A DNA stretch of 64,000 bases. It comes from Corylus avellana. Taxonomy: Eukaryota; Streptophyta; Magnoliopsida; Fagales; Betulaceae. The stretch is from the NCBI RefSeq assembly GCF_901000735.1, contig NC_081547.1:19034838-19098837 (forward strand), read 5' to 3'. The position numbers and the translations under genes were made by a program. Shown here piece by piece: positions 46,191 through 58,822 of this stretch. The notes under the pieces were generated by a model. It did not search any database, had not been told where the DNA came from, and was given only the letters and a program-made list of their open reading frames with translations. Positions within the stretch are counted from its first letter, which is position 1; every line of letters starts with the position of its first letter.

Positions 46191-46443
46191 ACCTTACTTA
46201 TAAACACCACCCCTCCCCTAAATACTATTCACCTCATTTTTCAAAAAAATAAAATAAAAAATAATATCAAAACATTCTCACTTTTTATATCATATCATTC
46301 ACTTTTTACTGCTATTTAAATAAAAAAAAAAAGTACTATAAAACATAATTTTTTCACTTTTCAATATCAATCATTATTTTTATTATTATTATTATTATTA
46401 TTCAAAATGCATGAATAGTGCCCTATTGTTTAACAAACAAGGC
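46190..46443 (-). mobile_element. MITE related to the one at 21461-21744
   Basis: It contains ATCAAAACATTCTCACTTTT, then TATATCATATCATTCACTTT and a right end GTTTAACAAACAAGGC, matching the reverse complement of 21461-21744 in the same order. TATA flanks both ends, but the exact boundary is uncertain. Confidence 0.6.
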
Positions 46444-47426
46444 TATAGAGCCTGCTTGCGGCGCTGCAATGGGGAATCAAATCTAGTATGACCAGCAAGA
46501 AAGCATAACCTTGAGCTATTAGTACAATTGGCAGCATCAAGCTTTCATGCTTTCATCCCCAAGATTTGTCTCCTTCATTTGTTTTTATCTGCAACAATGT
46601 TGTTGTCACTATACCTTGACATGGCAGCCTTGGTGGGGCCTCACTTGGCCTTCTATAGTTCTATATCCACAAGCAGAGTCTACTAAGTCCTCCAATGCCT
46701 TATCAAGATCTGCCGCAAGCCCTCTCAGTGCTGGTAACTGCTTTGTCATCGAGTATGACGGTGTGGCAAAAAAGGAAGAGGAAGCACAGAGTAAGAGACC
46801 ATAACGGAGGGTACAACTTCAAAGCCTCGTCAATCTCGACCTAGGATTTGATAAATCGATCAATTCATCTCCATATTTGTGAGAAGATGGGAGAGAAAGA
46901 GTATAATCTAATTCCCAACAGGAGGATCCTTCTTTCACTTCATATTTGTCATCGGACAAATCAAGTCAAGAGGAATCCAAATAACAATAACTAGTACCGA
47001 TTGATGGGAGAGAGACATATGTAGGTTGGTACAATCAGATGTATCACCATATTTCATATTCGAAGAGATATTGTACTCATCTATCTTTTCTCAATTGTTC
47101 TTGGTCTATTGAATAGAGTAGAAATTTTTTTACTGGGAGCACTTCTTTTTTTTTTCGATAGGCAATTAACTTAACATAGTTACCATGACAAAGTACTTTC
47201 AGATTCAGCCGAAAGAATTACCACAATAGAGAGATGGTGGTTGAAAATGTGGGGCTTGAGTTTGTCAAGGTCGTTGGTGATGGTCTTCTGATGCGTTTAG
47301 TGCTAATGCTAGTCTTTTTATTAGAGAAAGGTGCGCCACATGCGTTGACTGCAAGACCAAATCTATATTCTGGAAGCAACAAACTTCGATTTTCAATTGA
47401 GGTCACCATGAAGGTACACTTGCAAG
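46444..47426. other. Intergenic, no recognised gene
   Basis: Short open stretches exist on both strands (for example 46547-46804 and 47234-47482 on +) but show no domain, codon pattern or splice structure that I recognise. The longer one runs into the hAT element. The last 8 bases before 47427 (CTTGCAAG) are its target duplication. Confidence 0.35.
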
Positions 47427-47597
47427 TAGGGGTGTTAAGTGAGCAAGCTGCTCACGAGCGAATTCGGGATCGGCTCGTATAAGCGCGACTCGATTATTAA
47501 ATTAAACGCTTCGTGAACACAAATCTTAACTCGAATATTAAACGAAGCAAGCTCGGCTCGACTCGGTTAAGCTCGTGAGCAAGCTCGTATAAGCGCG

Positions 47598-47642
<45 letters not shown>

Positions 47643-48382
47643 AGTAACAAATAATTAATTATAAATCTCATAATTATTAAAATCTTAAAATTGCATTAAT
47701 ATTTAAGCATTAGAAAGAGAGAGAGAGGACAATCATTTAAAAGACTCTGATTCAATTAGAGCAGGCCTAAACAAAAGAAAGAAGATCAAACAGAAACTAT
47801 TAAGGGAGATTGCGAAAGGTATAAATTATTGAAGAATCAAACAGACCCAAACACTATCACTACCTATCTGATGAGCGAGAGTGAGAGAGAGTGGGAAATG
47901 GGAGTTCAGGTGGAAGATGCGCTATGACTGGTGAGGGAGATTGAGAGAGAGACGTTGAAAAAATATTTTTTTGTGGAGGGCGTTGTCCCAATGCAGTCTG
48001 AATACAACATATTAACTTGTCCCACATTGCTAAGAAAACACCAATCCCTAAGTTTGCTTATCTATAAAATGATGCATATCTTATCTCTTTGAAACCAAGT
48101 ATCTTGCTGTATTAACTCAGGCTCCATACTCGACTAGACAGGCTAAGAAAATTCTCATATGCAAGTTGGCTTCTTAAGCCGTTTAAGAGTACTTGAAGTT
48201 TAATATTTTTTTTTAAAAAAAAAAATAAATAAATATAAGAGCCAGCTCGACTTATTATGAGCTCGAGCTTGATTTTTTTGGCTCATCCTTGAGCTCGACT
48301 TGAGCTTGAGCTCGAGTAAAATTTAAACAAGTCAAGTCTAAACAAGGGAAGCTCGCTCAAGCTCAACTCATTTACACCCCTA
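47427..48382. mobile_element. 956-bp non-autonomous hAT element
   Basis: The ends TAGGGGTG and CACCCCTA are inverted repeats typical of plant hAT elements. CTTGCAAG occurs exactly on both sides (47419-47426 and 48383-48390), the 8-bp duplication expected for hAT. Subterminal regions are full of GAGCTCG/AGCTCGA-type repeats, the usual candidate transposase-binding sites. No transposase ORF; an (AT)n run lies at about 47611-47636. Confidence 0.85.
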
Positions 48383-48390
48383 CTTGCAAG

Positions 48391-49150
48391 TGTGATTTTA
48401 TCGTCAACTATGGAAGCTAACTGAGAGAGCCTCTAAGGGGCACCTAATATTGTGACTTGGTTGGTGAGTGATAGTTAGCGATCACTGAAGGAACCAGTTA
48501 CATGCATAATATGTTTTTTTTTTTTTTTTTTTTCTCGGTTCCTATAACAAAGTAAATGGTGAAGGGGGTGGTTCGGCCACCCCTTCAATTTTTATTTTTT
48601 TTTTTAATCCTTTTTAATAACATTTTGGAAAGTAGTCCCACGTGAGGGATTTTTTTGTCCATGTTAACACCAAATGCTAACTGAATGTGTGAGTTATGAA
48701 TTGGTAAAATATTGGTATGGAATTTGAAAAGTTTTATTCCAACTAGCGGCGACTTTGTTTTTAAATGATATTTTAATTCTCGTCATTTGATGTTGAACTT
48801 GGTAAGGAGGGAAAGTTGTTTGCCAACTCCAAAATCTAAAATCTCCATGGGAAAGTTGTTGCCAACTCCAAACTCTAAAATCTCCATGAATGGTCATATC
48901 ACAATCTTGAATAACCTCAACAATAGGTTCAATTTGAGGGCCCTCACTCCAAATACACTGAATTAAATATAATACCATGTAGGTACTCTAAAAATGATCA
49001 ATTCCTCCTCCCCGTATTTTCTCTAACATCAAAAACCAATTCCTCAAAAATAAGTCCAGCCAAATCCTCCAAGGCTTTTCGTTAAAAAATGGTTCATTCT
49101 CCATCGTTTCCGTCATCCTTGAACAAACTAACTATAATATAACACATGTT
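48391..49150. other. Intergenic with a hairpin and a 44-bp tandem duplication
   Basis: GAAGGGGGTGGTTCGGCCACCCCTTC-type hairpin at 48562-48587 next to long T-runs, as in small MITE remnants. At about 48806-48893 a segment with GGGAAAGTTGTT.GCCAACTCC and AATCTCCATG is present twice in tandem. No coding. Confidence 0.5.
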
Positions 49151-50868
49151 TTGCAGGAAAAAATATACAAGTGTAAGTTTAAGACTGAGTGAGTAATAAT
49201 AAACATGAACTAATTATTGTTTTTGCAGTGAACTTAGTTATTTATTAAAAGGTTTATAAATCACAAGCGGTAATAAGGTAAGATTCTCAGTTTATAGATT
49301 ATATGACATGATGATGCAATATAGATATAATTACATTATAATTAAAAGAAACAAGTTATAGTTCAACTCTATATGGTCTATTCAAGCCTTTAACCCATTC
49401 TTAGTATGGTTGGCGCTGTCTCGAGTGACTTGTAATACAATATTGGTGCCCTAAATAGTGTCGTATATCACCAGATTCTAGTAGCCCGACCAAATTCAAT
49501 CTTGGGTGGAATGCTGTAATGGTGACCTATCCTTCCATGATGTGCCCGTCACAAATAACTATTGGATCCAAGGCCAAACAATAAAAGTAAATCAAATCTC
49601 TTTGACCATAAGGCTAACCCTTATAATAATAAGCTCATAATCATTATTCTGCACGTTCCGATGTACTATGTTATATGATTCAATTATTCACAGTCTTTTC
49701 CATGCATGCATGCATTTACGAACTCGTATTTTTATCCTTTTATTTTTCATCAATCATTTTCACAAAATACAGTTCACATTTTTCTAAGATGCATTTCATA
49801 TGAGTTGTAAACATGCATATTTAATACATAAAATAATCATGTCATGAGAGAACTAAAATAACAAGTATCCGTGTGAGTTTTTACTCACCATCATCGTGAT
49901 TTTCCACTGGGTAATTCTCTAAACCATCTCTGACATCCAACGCTGTAAAATAATCTAATATCAATCCCTAATCTAGACGAAAATACCATAAACCTAAATT
50001 GGGGCAAAATGGTCAATTTATATGGCCATCGATCGTTTGAGTATTGTATCGAATGTTCGGCAGCCCTCGCGAACGTTCGAAGGTCTGACAAAACCTCCCA
50101 TTTTACATTTACCCACCCACACATGATCTAAGGTCCTATTGTCAAGCTTAAGGCTGACTTAACAATAAATAACACTTCCATGCACCGAAATGCACGTCTA
50201 AGATTATTAACTCACTAACCCATCACTAATCTCATATTAAAACCAAAATGACCAAGTAGACCTATAACAAATCTATGAGTCAGTAGGGTAATCACAACGA
50301 AAATCATTAATCTCAACATGTTAAGCATGGTCTAACTCAACAAAACACCACCTAACCCATAATATCCAACACAAAAACTTATAATACTAACATAAACACA
50401 AACTAATACTACAAAGCTAACAACAGAAAACATGTTTAAAAATGGTAGTAGAGAGGAGATCAAAGTAAGAGGTGTTACCTCTCTTGAGAACAACAACAAG
50501 ATCTTCATTCTTCTCCTCTCTCTTTCTCTCTCTCTCTCTCTTAAGGTTTTCTGGATTTTAATGGACGAAAATGGTGACTAAGGGACGTAATATCCTTCTT
50601 ATAGGTGAGCTGAAAGGATAATAAGGGTTGAGGTGTCTCACATGCCTTTCTTTTTTTTTTTTTTTTTTTAATTAAAAAAAAATACTAGCAACGTTGATTG
50701 TTCAAATCCAACATTCCCCTTGATCGTTTGAATCCAACTTCGAACGTTCACTTGGTAGAAAATTTCAAGAAAAAGCCCAAAATCCACCTCTTACACTCAG
50801 AATCCAACTTAACACTCTCCTAATCCAATTGGGACATACTTAATCTCAATTAAAAGGTTGGGGTATTA
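49151..50868 (-). mobile_element. Possible LTR or LTR-element fragment
   Basis: Read on the minus strand, the sequence begins TGTAATACCCCAACC at 50868, a start seen in many plant gypsy LTRs. The interior has a (CT)n block near 50515-50540. No second copy, primer site or target duplication was found, and the far boundary is arbitrary. Confidence 0.25.
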
Positions 50869-52257
50869 CACCAACCCTCCGACATGTAGGGTGTTAGTAC
50901 ACAAGTATGGACTAGTTAATTATCTTTCTTTTTTTTTCCTTAACCATCCTTAAATGTGCATAATAATTGCTCAACGTTTAAATAACCTAAACATAAAATT
51001 ATATTCTTTGAATTGCATTAAACACAAAGTTAATAGTAATTAATGAAAAAAATTTTAAAAAAAAATTGTGCATTTTGGTACTGACTAATTAAGGATTTGT
51101 ATTTAAATCACCTAAATTCTTGTGAAAACGTATTGAACCGTTCAATTTTTTTTTTATTAAATGTAAGCCGTTGATGCGTGATGGTGGGATACGCATAAAC
51201 TCAAAAGGCAATAATCTTATGTCCCGCATATCCATCACCGCACAAAGATCCAAAGATTTCATTTAATCATCAACTAAGATCTTTTATTCTATGGTTCGGA
51301 TCAATCATTGGGCGACATGGAGCGTAATTGAGTGTGAAAACTCATAGTTAATAATTTCTCTGTGCCTGACGCTCACACTTACCGAGGCCAAAAATGCACC
51401 TTTGATTTTTAATATGAACCGTTAGATTAATTTTTGTTTAATCTGAACCGTTGGTGAAGGGAAAATGGGATCCAGTTGTAGGCCACCTCATGCTCTGGAA
51501 ATTATATGGTGCTTTAAATAACCATGAGCTCAATCTTGTAGATTTGATCAAACAATTTAAGTTAACTCTTGAAATTAATTATCATAATTAATGCTCAGGA
51601 TCACAACATCCACTCATTTAAGCTATATACGGTCATATTGAATCATTAATATTTAAGCTATTCCCAAAAATTAAGTTTTTTCTCGCCACTTTTCCGTTCC
51701 CAAAATGCCCTTTAATTTTAAACCTTATTCTTCTCATCTTCCTTGTTTTCTTACTTCAACCTTCAAGAATCAGACCCTTGAGAACATCCTCTAGACCTGC
51801 TTGACTTCGTGATGTTCTGCTTGATGAGATTCAGCACTTGTGCGTCACTTAGTGGACGGGAAGATAAACAAGAAGAGAAAGAAACAGGGTAAAAAGATGA
51901 GGACCCGTCATCTTTCCCAATTTCTAATTTTGAATTTCTTTTCTTACTGTTTGGTTGCTGAGAAAATGGAGTTTCAATTTTTTTTAATTATTTAATAAAA
52001 TGAGTATCAATATTTTTGTAATATTGAGGGTGAAAGCTTAGGATCTATGGAAGATTTTTACCTCTCTCCACCCCTTTCTTCAATGCTTGGGTATGAGTCT
52101 AAAACTTAGAACGAACTTTCAAATAGGGGGGAGCAAATCAGAAATCTCTTCGCAAGACACTATAGGTTGCAAAGATATTCAAAAGGAAGTTAAGTGGATT
52201 GCATTTTACAGTGTTTGGAAAGAAACGACACCTTTCCCCAAAATGATTAGTGTTTTT
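50869..52257. other. Intergenic, nothing recognised
   Basis: AT-rich noncoding sequence without a clear repeat boundary, RNA gene or protein similarity. Confidence 0.4.
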
Positions 52258-52580
52258 TGTTAGAATTTCACTAAATAAATATGTCATACTCCATAGCATG
52301 TGAACAATAATGAAAAGAATGTAAAGTACCTTATTTGTTAGAAGATGAGTCTGTCATCTTCTTTTGTCCTGTTGTGTTGTGTGTGTAGAGGGTACTAGTC
52401 TCTCAACCCTAATTGCTCTAATGACTTAATAAAGTCTAATGTGCTAACTTCATTATATATGTAGGGTGAGAGTACATGGCTTCATCAAGTGCTTATAGAA
52501 TTGGTTCAACCCATTATGAACCCAAATATTAAAATGACTATGCAATCCACCCAAAAAAGAAAAAGAAATAAAATACAACA
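52258..52580 (-). repeat. 3' LTR of the copia element
   Basis: Matches 57753-58073 almost base for base, with a few substitutions and small indels. Confidence 0.9.
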
Positions 52581-52984
52581 ATCTCCCACTTAGACTGCAT
52601 AAGTCATTTAATTACCAAGTAAACACAAATAAGTATTACAAAAACACAATCTGATCTGGATGTGTTTGCAACTACAAGTTATGAACACATCGATAGGATG
52701 TATAACATATAACAAGTATTTACAATCACGTGATGTAGAAAAATAGAATGCAAGTATTGCTCACAAATAGCACAAATAGTGATCAGTATATTTTCAAATG
52801 AAGCCCACTAAGACTAATATACAATGTCTCACTGAGACTCACACACAATGTCTTGTATCATAACATCAATGCCATAATTAACACAAATGCACACAAATGG
52901 CAACATAAACATACTCACGATATATACAAGGCACATAACTCTCACCAACTTAATAGAACAAAAGACTTTAACAACCTCATATGA

Positions 52985-53420
52985 GTCGCATGCTCCTGAA
53001 ATACTATAGGAGCCAAAACTCTTTGTCAGTAGGTCTACCAACATATGTTCTGTGGGAGCACTACACAAACGTGAGATTCAATTAGCTTTCTCTTTAACAA
53101 ATAAATATTTTATGTCAATATGCTTGTATTGCAAGGAGCTCCTAGTATTTTGAGAGAAAGAAAAAATTCTGCAGAATTAACTCAAAATATCTCTAACGGC
53201 ATCACAATGGCATCTGGAATGCCCAACCCTAAGATGAAATTATGTAGTCATGTATCCTAACATGTATCCTCACAACAAGCTACACATTATGTCTTCATAG
53301 TTAAGGAAGCTATAAGTGTTTATATGACACTTTTCCACAAAAATAGCTCTTCCCACCACCACAAATACACTACCTGGACAACCAAAATAATCGGTATCAC
53401 AATATCCAACTACATCAAGA
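52985..53420 (-). pseudogene. Copia RNase H remnant
   Basis: Minus-strand fragments in family order: VGYCDTDYFGCPGS (the RNase H active-site region, about 53370-53415), then QYKHIDIKYLFVKEKAN (about 53090-53140) and APTEHMLVDLLTKSF (about 53010-53060). These are landmarks of the last 150 residues of copia pol. Stops and frameshifts interrupt all of it. Confidence 0.75.
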
Positions 53421-53654
53421 ATGTGGATTACCGTTAAGTGCACATCGAGCTACACACAGTTAACTCCAATATGATTGCTTGAGGCTCTTGAGACTTGGAA
53501 GTTATCACATTTTCATAATATGTGTCTTTTCAAGAGAGATATGCCAGGATCATCAGGATTGAAAATGTCACAAGAAATTTATGATGCATATAAGACCAGA
53601 AATATGCGCTCATAAATATCCCCATTCACTAAATAGTAAGATTTTTATCTTTCA

Positions 53655-54290
53655 CATGCTAGAGTTCAAAATACACATTGCACTCTTACACATTAATTTT
53701 ACCTCAAATTCATGTTAGAGTCTCTAACAAATAATGAACGCTTATGTACTATTTTTATGTCAAATCCATACTAAAGTCTGTACCACACAATTGACTCTTA
53801 TACATTATTTTTATCTCAATTTCATGCTAGAGTCTGCAATACAGAAAATTGACTGCTACGCATGATAAAGCAAAATAATTAAATACAAGAACTTAAAATG
53901 ACCCACTATCGAGAGGATAAGATTGGACAACCAAGTGCAAAGTATCTAACCAATTTCTTCATTGTCCTAAGCATCCTACCATATAATAATTTGCCGAAAG
54001 GGCAAAGTTATTATCCGTATGGACCTTGGTATAATTGTTACGGTTCACAAAATAATAACCCCAAATTTATTTATTTATTTCGAATAATATCCGATAAAGT
54101 CCAATAATTCATCATGGTTAGTCTCATGATAGGCAAGTACATAACCACTCAAAATCATTCATTTTGATGTACAACAACATATCCACATTGAACCAGTAAA
54201 TTCCAATAATTTATCATGATTAGTCCCATAATAGGCAGATACATAACCATTCAAAATTATCATTTTGGTGTACAAAAAAATTATGCACAT
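53655..54290. repeat. Short diverged tandem repeats inside the copia element
   Basis: At 53655-53860 three copies of a 65-80-bp unit with CATGCTAGAGTCTGCAA-like and TTATACATTATTTTTATCTC-like segments. At 54102-54290 two copies of a unit of about 100 bp with ATCATGATTAGTCCCATAAT and ACATAACCATTCAAAAT; a third, weaker one is at 54870-54960. Confidence 0.5.
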
Positions 54291-55737
54291 TTAACCCAAA
54301 GTTCATTTATCTCTAAGTGAATATCATTATACATGCAAGTAGTTCAACTTCAATTGAAATATAACAGAAAATCATAAATATTACTTCTCCTCATAATCAA
54401 AATGAACATTAGTTATAAATTGTATATCTCATTTAAAAACTTTTCTTATGTAAAAGTGTAAATGAAATCCATTTATTTGTCTCACTTAGTCCAAAAATAT
54501 TTTGAAAAAACTCAATAAAATAATTAACAAGTGCATATTTACAATAATAAAGACACAATATAATTGAATAATTACTTGATAATCATTATTAAATATTCTG
54601 GGCAAAATAGATTTTGTTTCTTTAAATAAAAAAACTTTATATTCGCAAATAATCTCTAGATTTACACCAAGATATATTTCAAACATGCTAGAGATTTAAC
54701 CAATAGACACAAAATAATATTCAATCAAAATAACACAAAACCGTAGCAACCACCAAATTACACCACATGCACAACATCACTAAATTACAATAAAGGCAAT
54801 AATGCATCATGTATTAAACATGCTGATGCTCTCAAAAGTCACAAAATCCTTCATTGAATCAACGATAAAATCTAACAATTTATCGCAGTTAATCCCACGA
54901 TAGGTGAGATCTTAACTGGTCAAAATCATCAATTTTATACATAACACAATTATTCATATTGCACAAAATTCCTTAATCTCAATAAGAATGTATATAAATT
55001 CACATATAGATCTTGAAATGCATATAATTTCACATGCAACAATAATATGCACGCCATTTTATTTATTTATTATAGCACATATCTTGAAATTAGCCTTTGT
55101 TCATAACCAAATATTTCAGTATCATAAATGCTATGAACAATGTATACAAAACAATGTGTATACAAAATACACAGATATTAACATTTGTTTTCTTCAATAT
55201 AATACATGTACCCATTTCTTTTATTTCCTTAATATGAGACACAACACTCACACGTGCATTCACAATAAATCTCTCATTGATGTGTGAGTTTATTTTACAT
55301 TGACTCAACTATCTCACGTATGTGAGTCATTTTACAAATCAATAAGTGTCACAAATACAATAGTTGTATCATTTATATTTTATCAATTGATGGGAGTAGA
55401 ACCAAATTTTATGAGAATATATATAATTTACTACTCTCATGATTATATGTCTCCAAGAAAAATACTGAAAATCTCTAAGGACAAAAAAAGCTTGTCGTCC
55501 AAGATGAAGGAAATAAAAATTTCGGATTTTATGTTCCACATTTAACACGCATATAGGAAATTGTCAATTCGTGCACCATAAAGCTTAAATCTTTATGTTG
55601 AACACAAATATATTGTATAACACATTAACAATTTATGCTCGTCAAAAAATATTTCAATCAAAATAAACAACACATATGATTGAAATAAATATCAATGAAG
55701 TTGTCAAAGCCCTCCTTTTTAAGGATAAAAATAATAT

Positions 55738-56175
55738 GGAAAAATTACACTTTAGCCCCCCAACATTTGGGGCGATTTTCAATTTGACCAGCAATGTTTC
55801 AATTTTTGCAATGCACCCTCCCAAATTTGCAAATTTTTTTCAATTCGACCAATGTCATTCCAAAATTCCCATATTACCCCTAATTTTTTTACTTTTTTAT
55901 TTTTTATAAAAATAAAAAATAAAAAATAAAATTTGGGGGGTGCAAAAATGGCCAAATGGCCAAAGGGGTGGCTATGGCCACCCCGAATATTTTTTTTTAA
56001 ATTTTTTTATAAAAAATAAAATAAATAAATTAGGGGCAATATCGGAATTTTGGGATAAAATTGGTCGAATTGAAAAAAATTTGTAAGTTTGGGATGGTGC
56101 ATTGCAAAAATTGAAACATTGGAGGTCGAATTGAAAATCGCCCCAAACTTTGGAGGGGTAAAGTGTACTTTTCCC
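55738..56175. mobile_element. 438-bp Mutator-type MITE with perfect 9-bp duplication
   Basis: Inverted ends of about 150 bp starting GGAAAAATTACACTTTAGCC and, from the right, GGGAAAAGTACACTTTACCC. AAATAATAT lies on both sides (55729-55737 and 56176-56184), identical at all nine bases. The centre is A/T-rich with a GGGGTGGC..GCCACCCC hairpin. Same terminal family as 26864-28407. Confidence 0.9.
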
Positions 56176-56626
56176 AAATAATATGTATACTCAAAACCAT
56201 ATGTATACATGAAAAACAAAACAATGTGTATATTCACAAAAATAAAACACATTGTTGAAATAAATACTGAACAAAAACTTAACAATCTCAAAACAAATAC
56301 CGTAGTTGAACCCAATCTCCTTTCCGCCAAAATCTCATATCCAATAAATCCAAGTGTATAAAAATATAAACAACTCGTAATTGGACATAAAATGACATGA
56401 ATCTAGGATAAGTTCACACAGATTTAAAAATTATAAAGTGCCACAAGTGTCGAAAGAAATTCTAGAAGTCACGACACATGCTTCAATCTTTAACTTGCTT
56501 TGTTTGGTAAATAAGTATATCAATATCAATGCAAAAGCCTAATCGCTCCATCAAAAATGCACATACATTTGAACTTCACACCTCTATGGCATGCCCATCT
56601 TAACCTTCCTTTTTTTTTTTTTTAAA

Positions 56627-57024
56627 GGGAAAATTACAGTTTATCCCCCCAAAGTTGACAGCGTTTTTCAATTCGAACATCAAAGTTTCAATTTTTGCAA
56701 TCCACCCTCACAAAGTTTCAATTTTTTTCAATTCAACCAATATTATCCCAAAATTCCCATATTGGCCCTAATTTTTTTTTTTTTTTTTTTTTATGAAAAA
56801 AAAAATTGAGGGTGCAAAAATGGCCAGATGGGCAAAGGGGTGCCTACAATCACCCTGAATTTTTTTTTTTTTTTTTAATTTTTTATAAAAAATTAAAAAT
56901 TAAAAATTAGGGGCAAGATGGGAAGTTTTGGATACAATNNNNNNNNNNNNNNNNNNNNNNNNNNNNNNNNNNNNNNNNNNNNNNNNNNNNNNNNNNNNNN
57001 NNNNNNNNNNNNNNNNNNNNNNNN
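56627..57024. mobile_element. Third MITE of the same family, right end lost in N gap
   Basis: Starts GGGAAAATTACAGTTTATCC at 56627 and has the same order of internal motifs as the 438-bp MITE up to GGGAAGTTTTGGATACAAT at 56938. The remaining right arm should fall in the run of N. Confidence 0.8.
56939..57024. other. Assembly gap (86 N)
   Basis: Undetermined bases within the inverted arm of a MITE. Confidence 1.
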
Positions 57025-57752
57025 AAATCAGAGAAATGGGAAAAAACATACATTGGCCACACTCCAAAAGCCAAATAAACAAATAAACTTGAACCAAATA
57101 AATAAACAAAATAATGTTCCGTTAAGCTTAGGCTAGCAGCTTTTCACGCATAAACAAACGAAATTTTGTCTTTTCTCAAACAAAAAATTTGACTTTCAAG
57201 ACTGCGTCTATCATCTCCCAATTTTATTTTTTAATGAAATTATGTCTTGGACCTTTCAAGACATTCACAGTAAATTGTGAGATGTGTAGATATTTTCTTG
57301 AAAAAAAGTAATGTGCAGACAGGTTTTAAAAATATCATATTATCCATATTCTGTGAAGTACCAATACCCACAGTGCGCCGCTTGAAATTGTTAGGACTCT
57401 GGCCAGACTTTTTTTATTATTATTATTATTTTTTATTTTTTTTATTTGTCTCTGCAGTGAGTTCGTTTATTCAACAAAAACGAAGGTCATGCATTGTGAC
57501 CGTCTTCAAGTGCACAGATATGCATTGCAGTGAGATTATCCACATTGCAGTGAGTTCGTTTATTCACCAAAGAACAAAAAAAAAAAAAAAACACGCATAT
57601 GACGACCCATACAAAAAAGGCTCCATAAAGAAAGCAGTTCAAACGCAAGTCTCATTGTTTATATTAAAAAATAATAATAATAATATTATTATTTAAAACA
57701 ATGAGATTTATCACTGCCATGGAGAAAGGAGACAGAAGGCACTGATACCAAT

Positions 57753-58073
57753 TGTTAGAATTTCACTAAATAAATATGTCTTACTCCATAACATGTGAAC
57801 AATAATGAAAAGAATGTAAAGTACCTTCTTTGTTAGAAGATGAGTTTGCCATCTTCTTTTGTCCTATTGTGTTGTGTGTGTAAAGTGCAGTAGTCTCTCA
57901 ATCCTAATTGCTCTGATGACCTAATGAAGTCTAATGGACTAACTTCATTATATATGTAGGGTGAGAGTACATGGCTTCCTTAAGTGCTTATAGAATTGGT
58001 CTAGCCCATTATGGACCCAAATATTAAAAATGATTATGCAGTCCACCCAAAAGAAAAGAAATAAAATGCAACA
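57753..58073 (-). repeat. 5' LTR of the copia element
   Basis: Partner of 52258-52580, next to the primer-binding site at its left. Confidence 0.9.
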
Positions 58074-58086
58074 ATTTTTTTCTCAA

Positions 58087-58201
58087 ACGCCGACCCATGG
58101 ACGACGTTTCCTCTAAAATCGTTGGCTTATGGCGTTTTACACGGCGTTTTCCCTAAACGCCGGAATTGGAAACGCTGGGTTTATGTGAATTTTTTGTAGT
58201 G
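58087..58201 (-). mobile_element. CACTA-type transposon end
   Basis: On the minus strand it starts CACTACAAAAAATTC at 58201 and contains repeated GGCGTTT and AAACGCC words, the usual subterminal pattern of plant CACTA elements. Only about 115 bp remain, cut off by the copia element at 58073. Confidence 0.55.
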
Positions 58202-58822
58202 CACATTTCCCAACTCGCTAGGATCTCCATTGCACTAGCATAAATTTTTCTATGCGTGAGTGACCGGATTGAAATTCTATGACTACATCTTTCCTCAAGT
58301 GTTAAGTTAGACTCAGGACACTAATGGCGTGGCCTTGCATGTTGCCTCACCCCATGCATTTATGTGAAGACCTTTCTTCAAGCATAACCTGAAAGGGAAT
58401 AATGATTTGATAAGTTTGCCAACAACGATTTGACAAGTACCGAGTCACGAGCTCAAGGGGCTAAGACCTACTCCCCACGCTTGGCACCCTTAACACCTGT
58501 AGTCCTAAATAGGCACCTGGCGACCAACTCTTCACCATTAGTATTGAAGGTCAGAGGTAACAACGATTACAAGTACACACAAGATTCTCAATGGGCGACT
58601 AGCTAGATAAGTCAACCATGAGAATTGGGGGTAACTGTTAGTATAATAAATCAGGATAAGGCCCAAGTAGAAATCTCATTTAATATAAAAAGCCTTATCA
58701 AGCTGCCCATTACATGGTAATAATCAGATAGCTCCTAGCCCACCCCGTGCAAGCATTTGAGGAGCATATTTAGTAAGCCCTTCAGTTTGCAAAGGAACAC
58801 TCTTTTCAAAAAGAGTCATACA
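58202..58822 (+). other. Repeat-like intergenic DNA, possibly part of a split LTR
   Basis: From TGTTAGTATAATAAATCAGG at 58636 the sequence could be the start of an LTR that continues after the next element, at 63585-63739, ending near CGACCCCCACCATCA. No second copy is in the window. Confidence 0.25.

Larger units (their letters stand above)
52258..58073 (-). mobile_element. Ty1-copia LTR retrotransposon (minus strand), decayed
   Basis: LTRs at 52258-52580 (323 bp) and 57753-58073 (321 bp), both starting TGTTAGAATTTC and ending CAACA on the + strand. Just left of the right LTR is the reverse complement of a tRNA-Met primer site (GCACTGATACCA, about 57740-57750), and just right of the left LTR the reverse complement of the copia polypurine tract (AAGTGGGAGAT). 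The RNase H end lies at 52985-53420; the rest of the interior (53421-57730) shows no recognisable gag or pol. Two MITEs and an N gap lie inside. Confidence 0.85.

Noticed and set aside
46547..46804. A short protein-coding gene on the + strand
   Set aside because: No conserved domain, no splice context and ordinary intergenic composition; kept only as unrecognised sequence.
56900..57136. ORFs spanning the runs of N
   Set aside because: They are open only because undetermined bases cannot produce stops.
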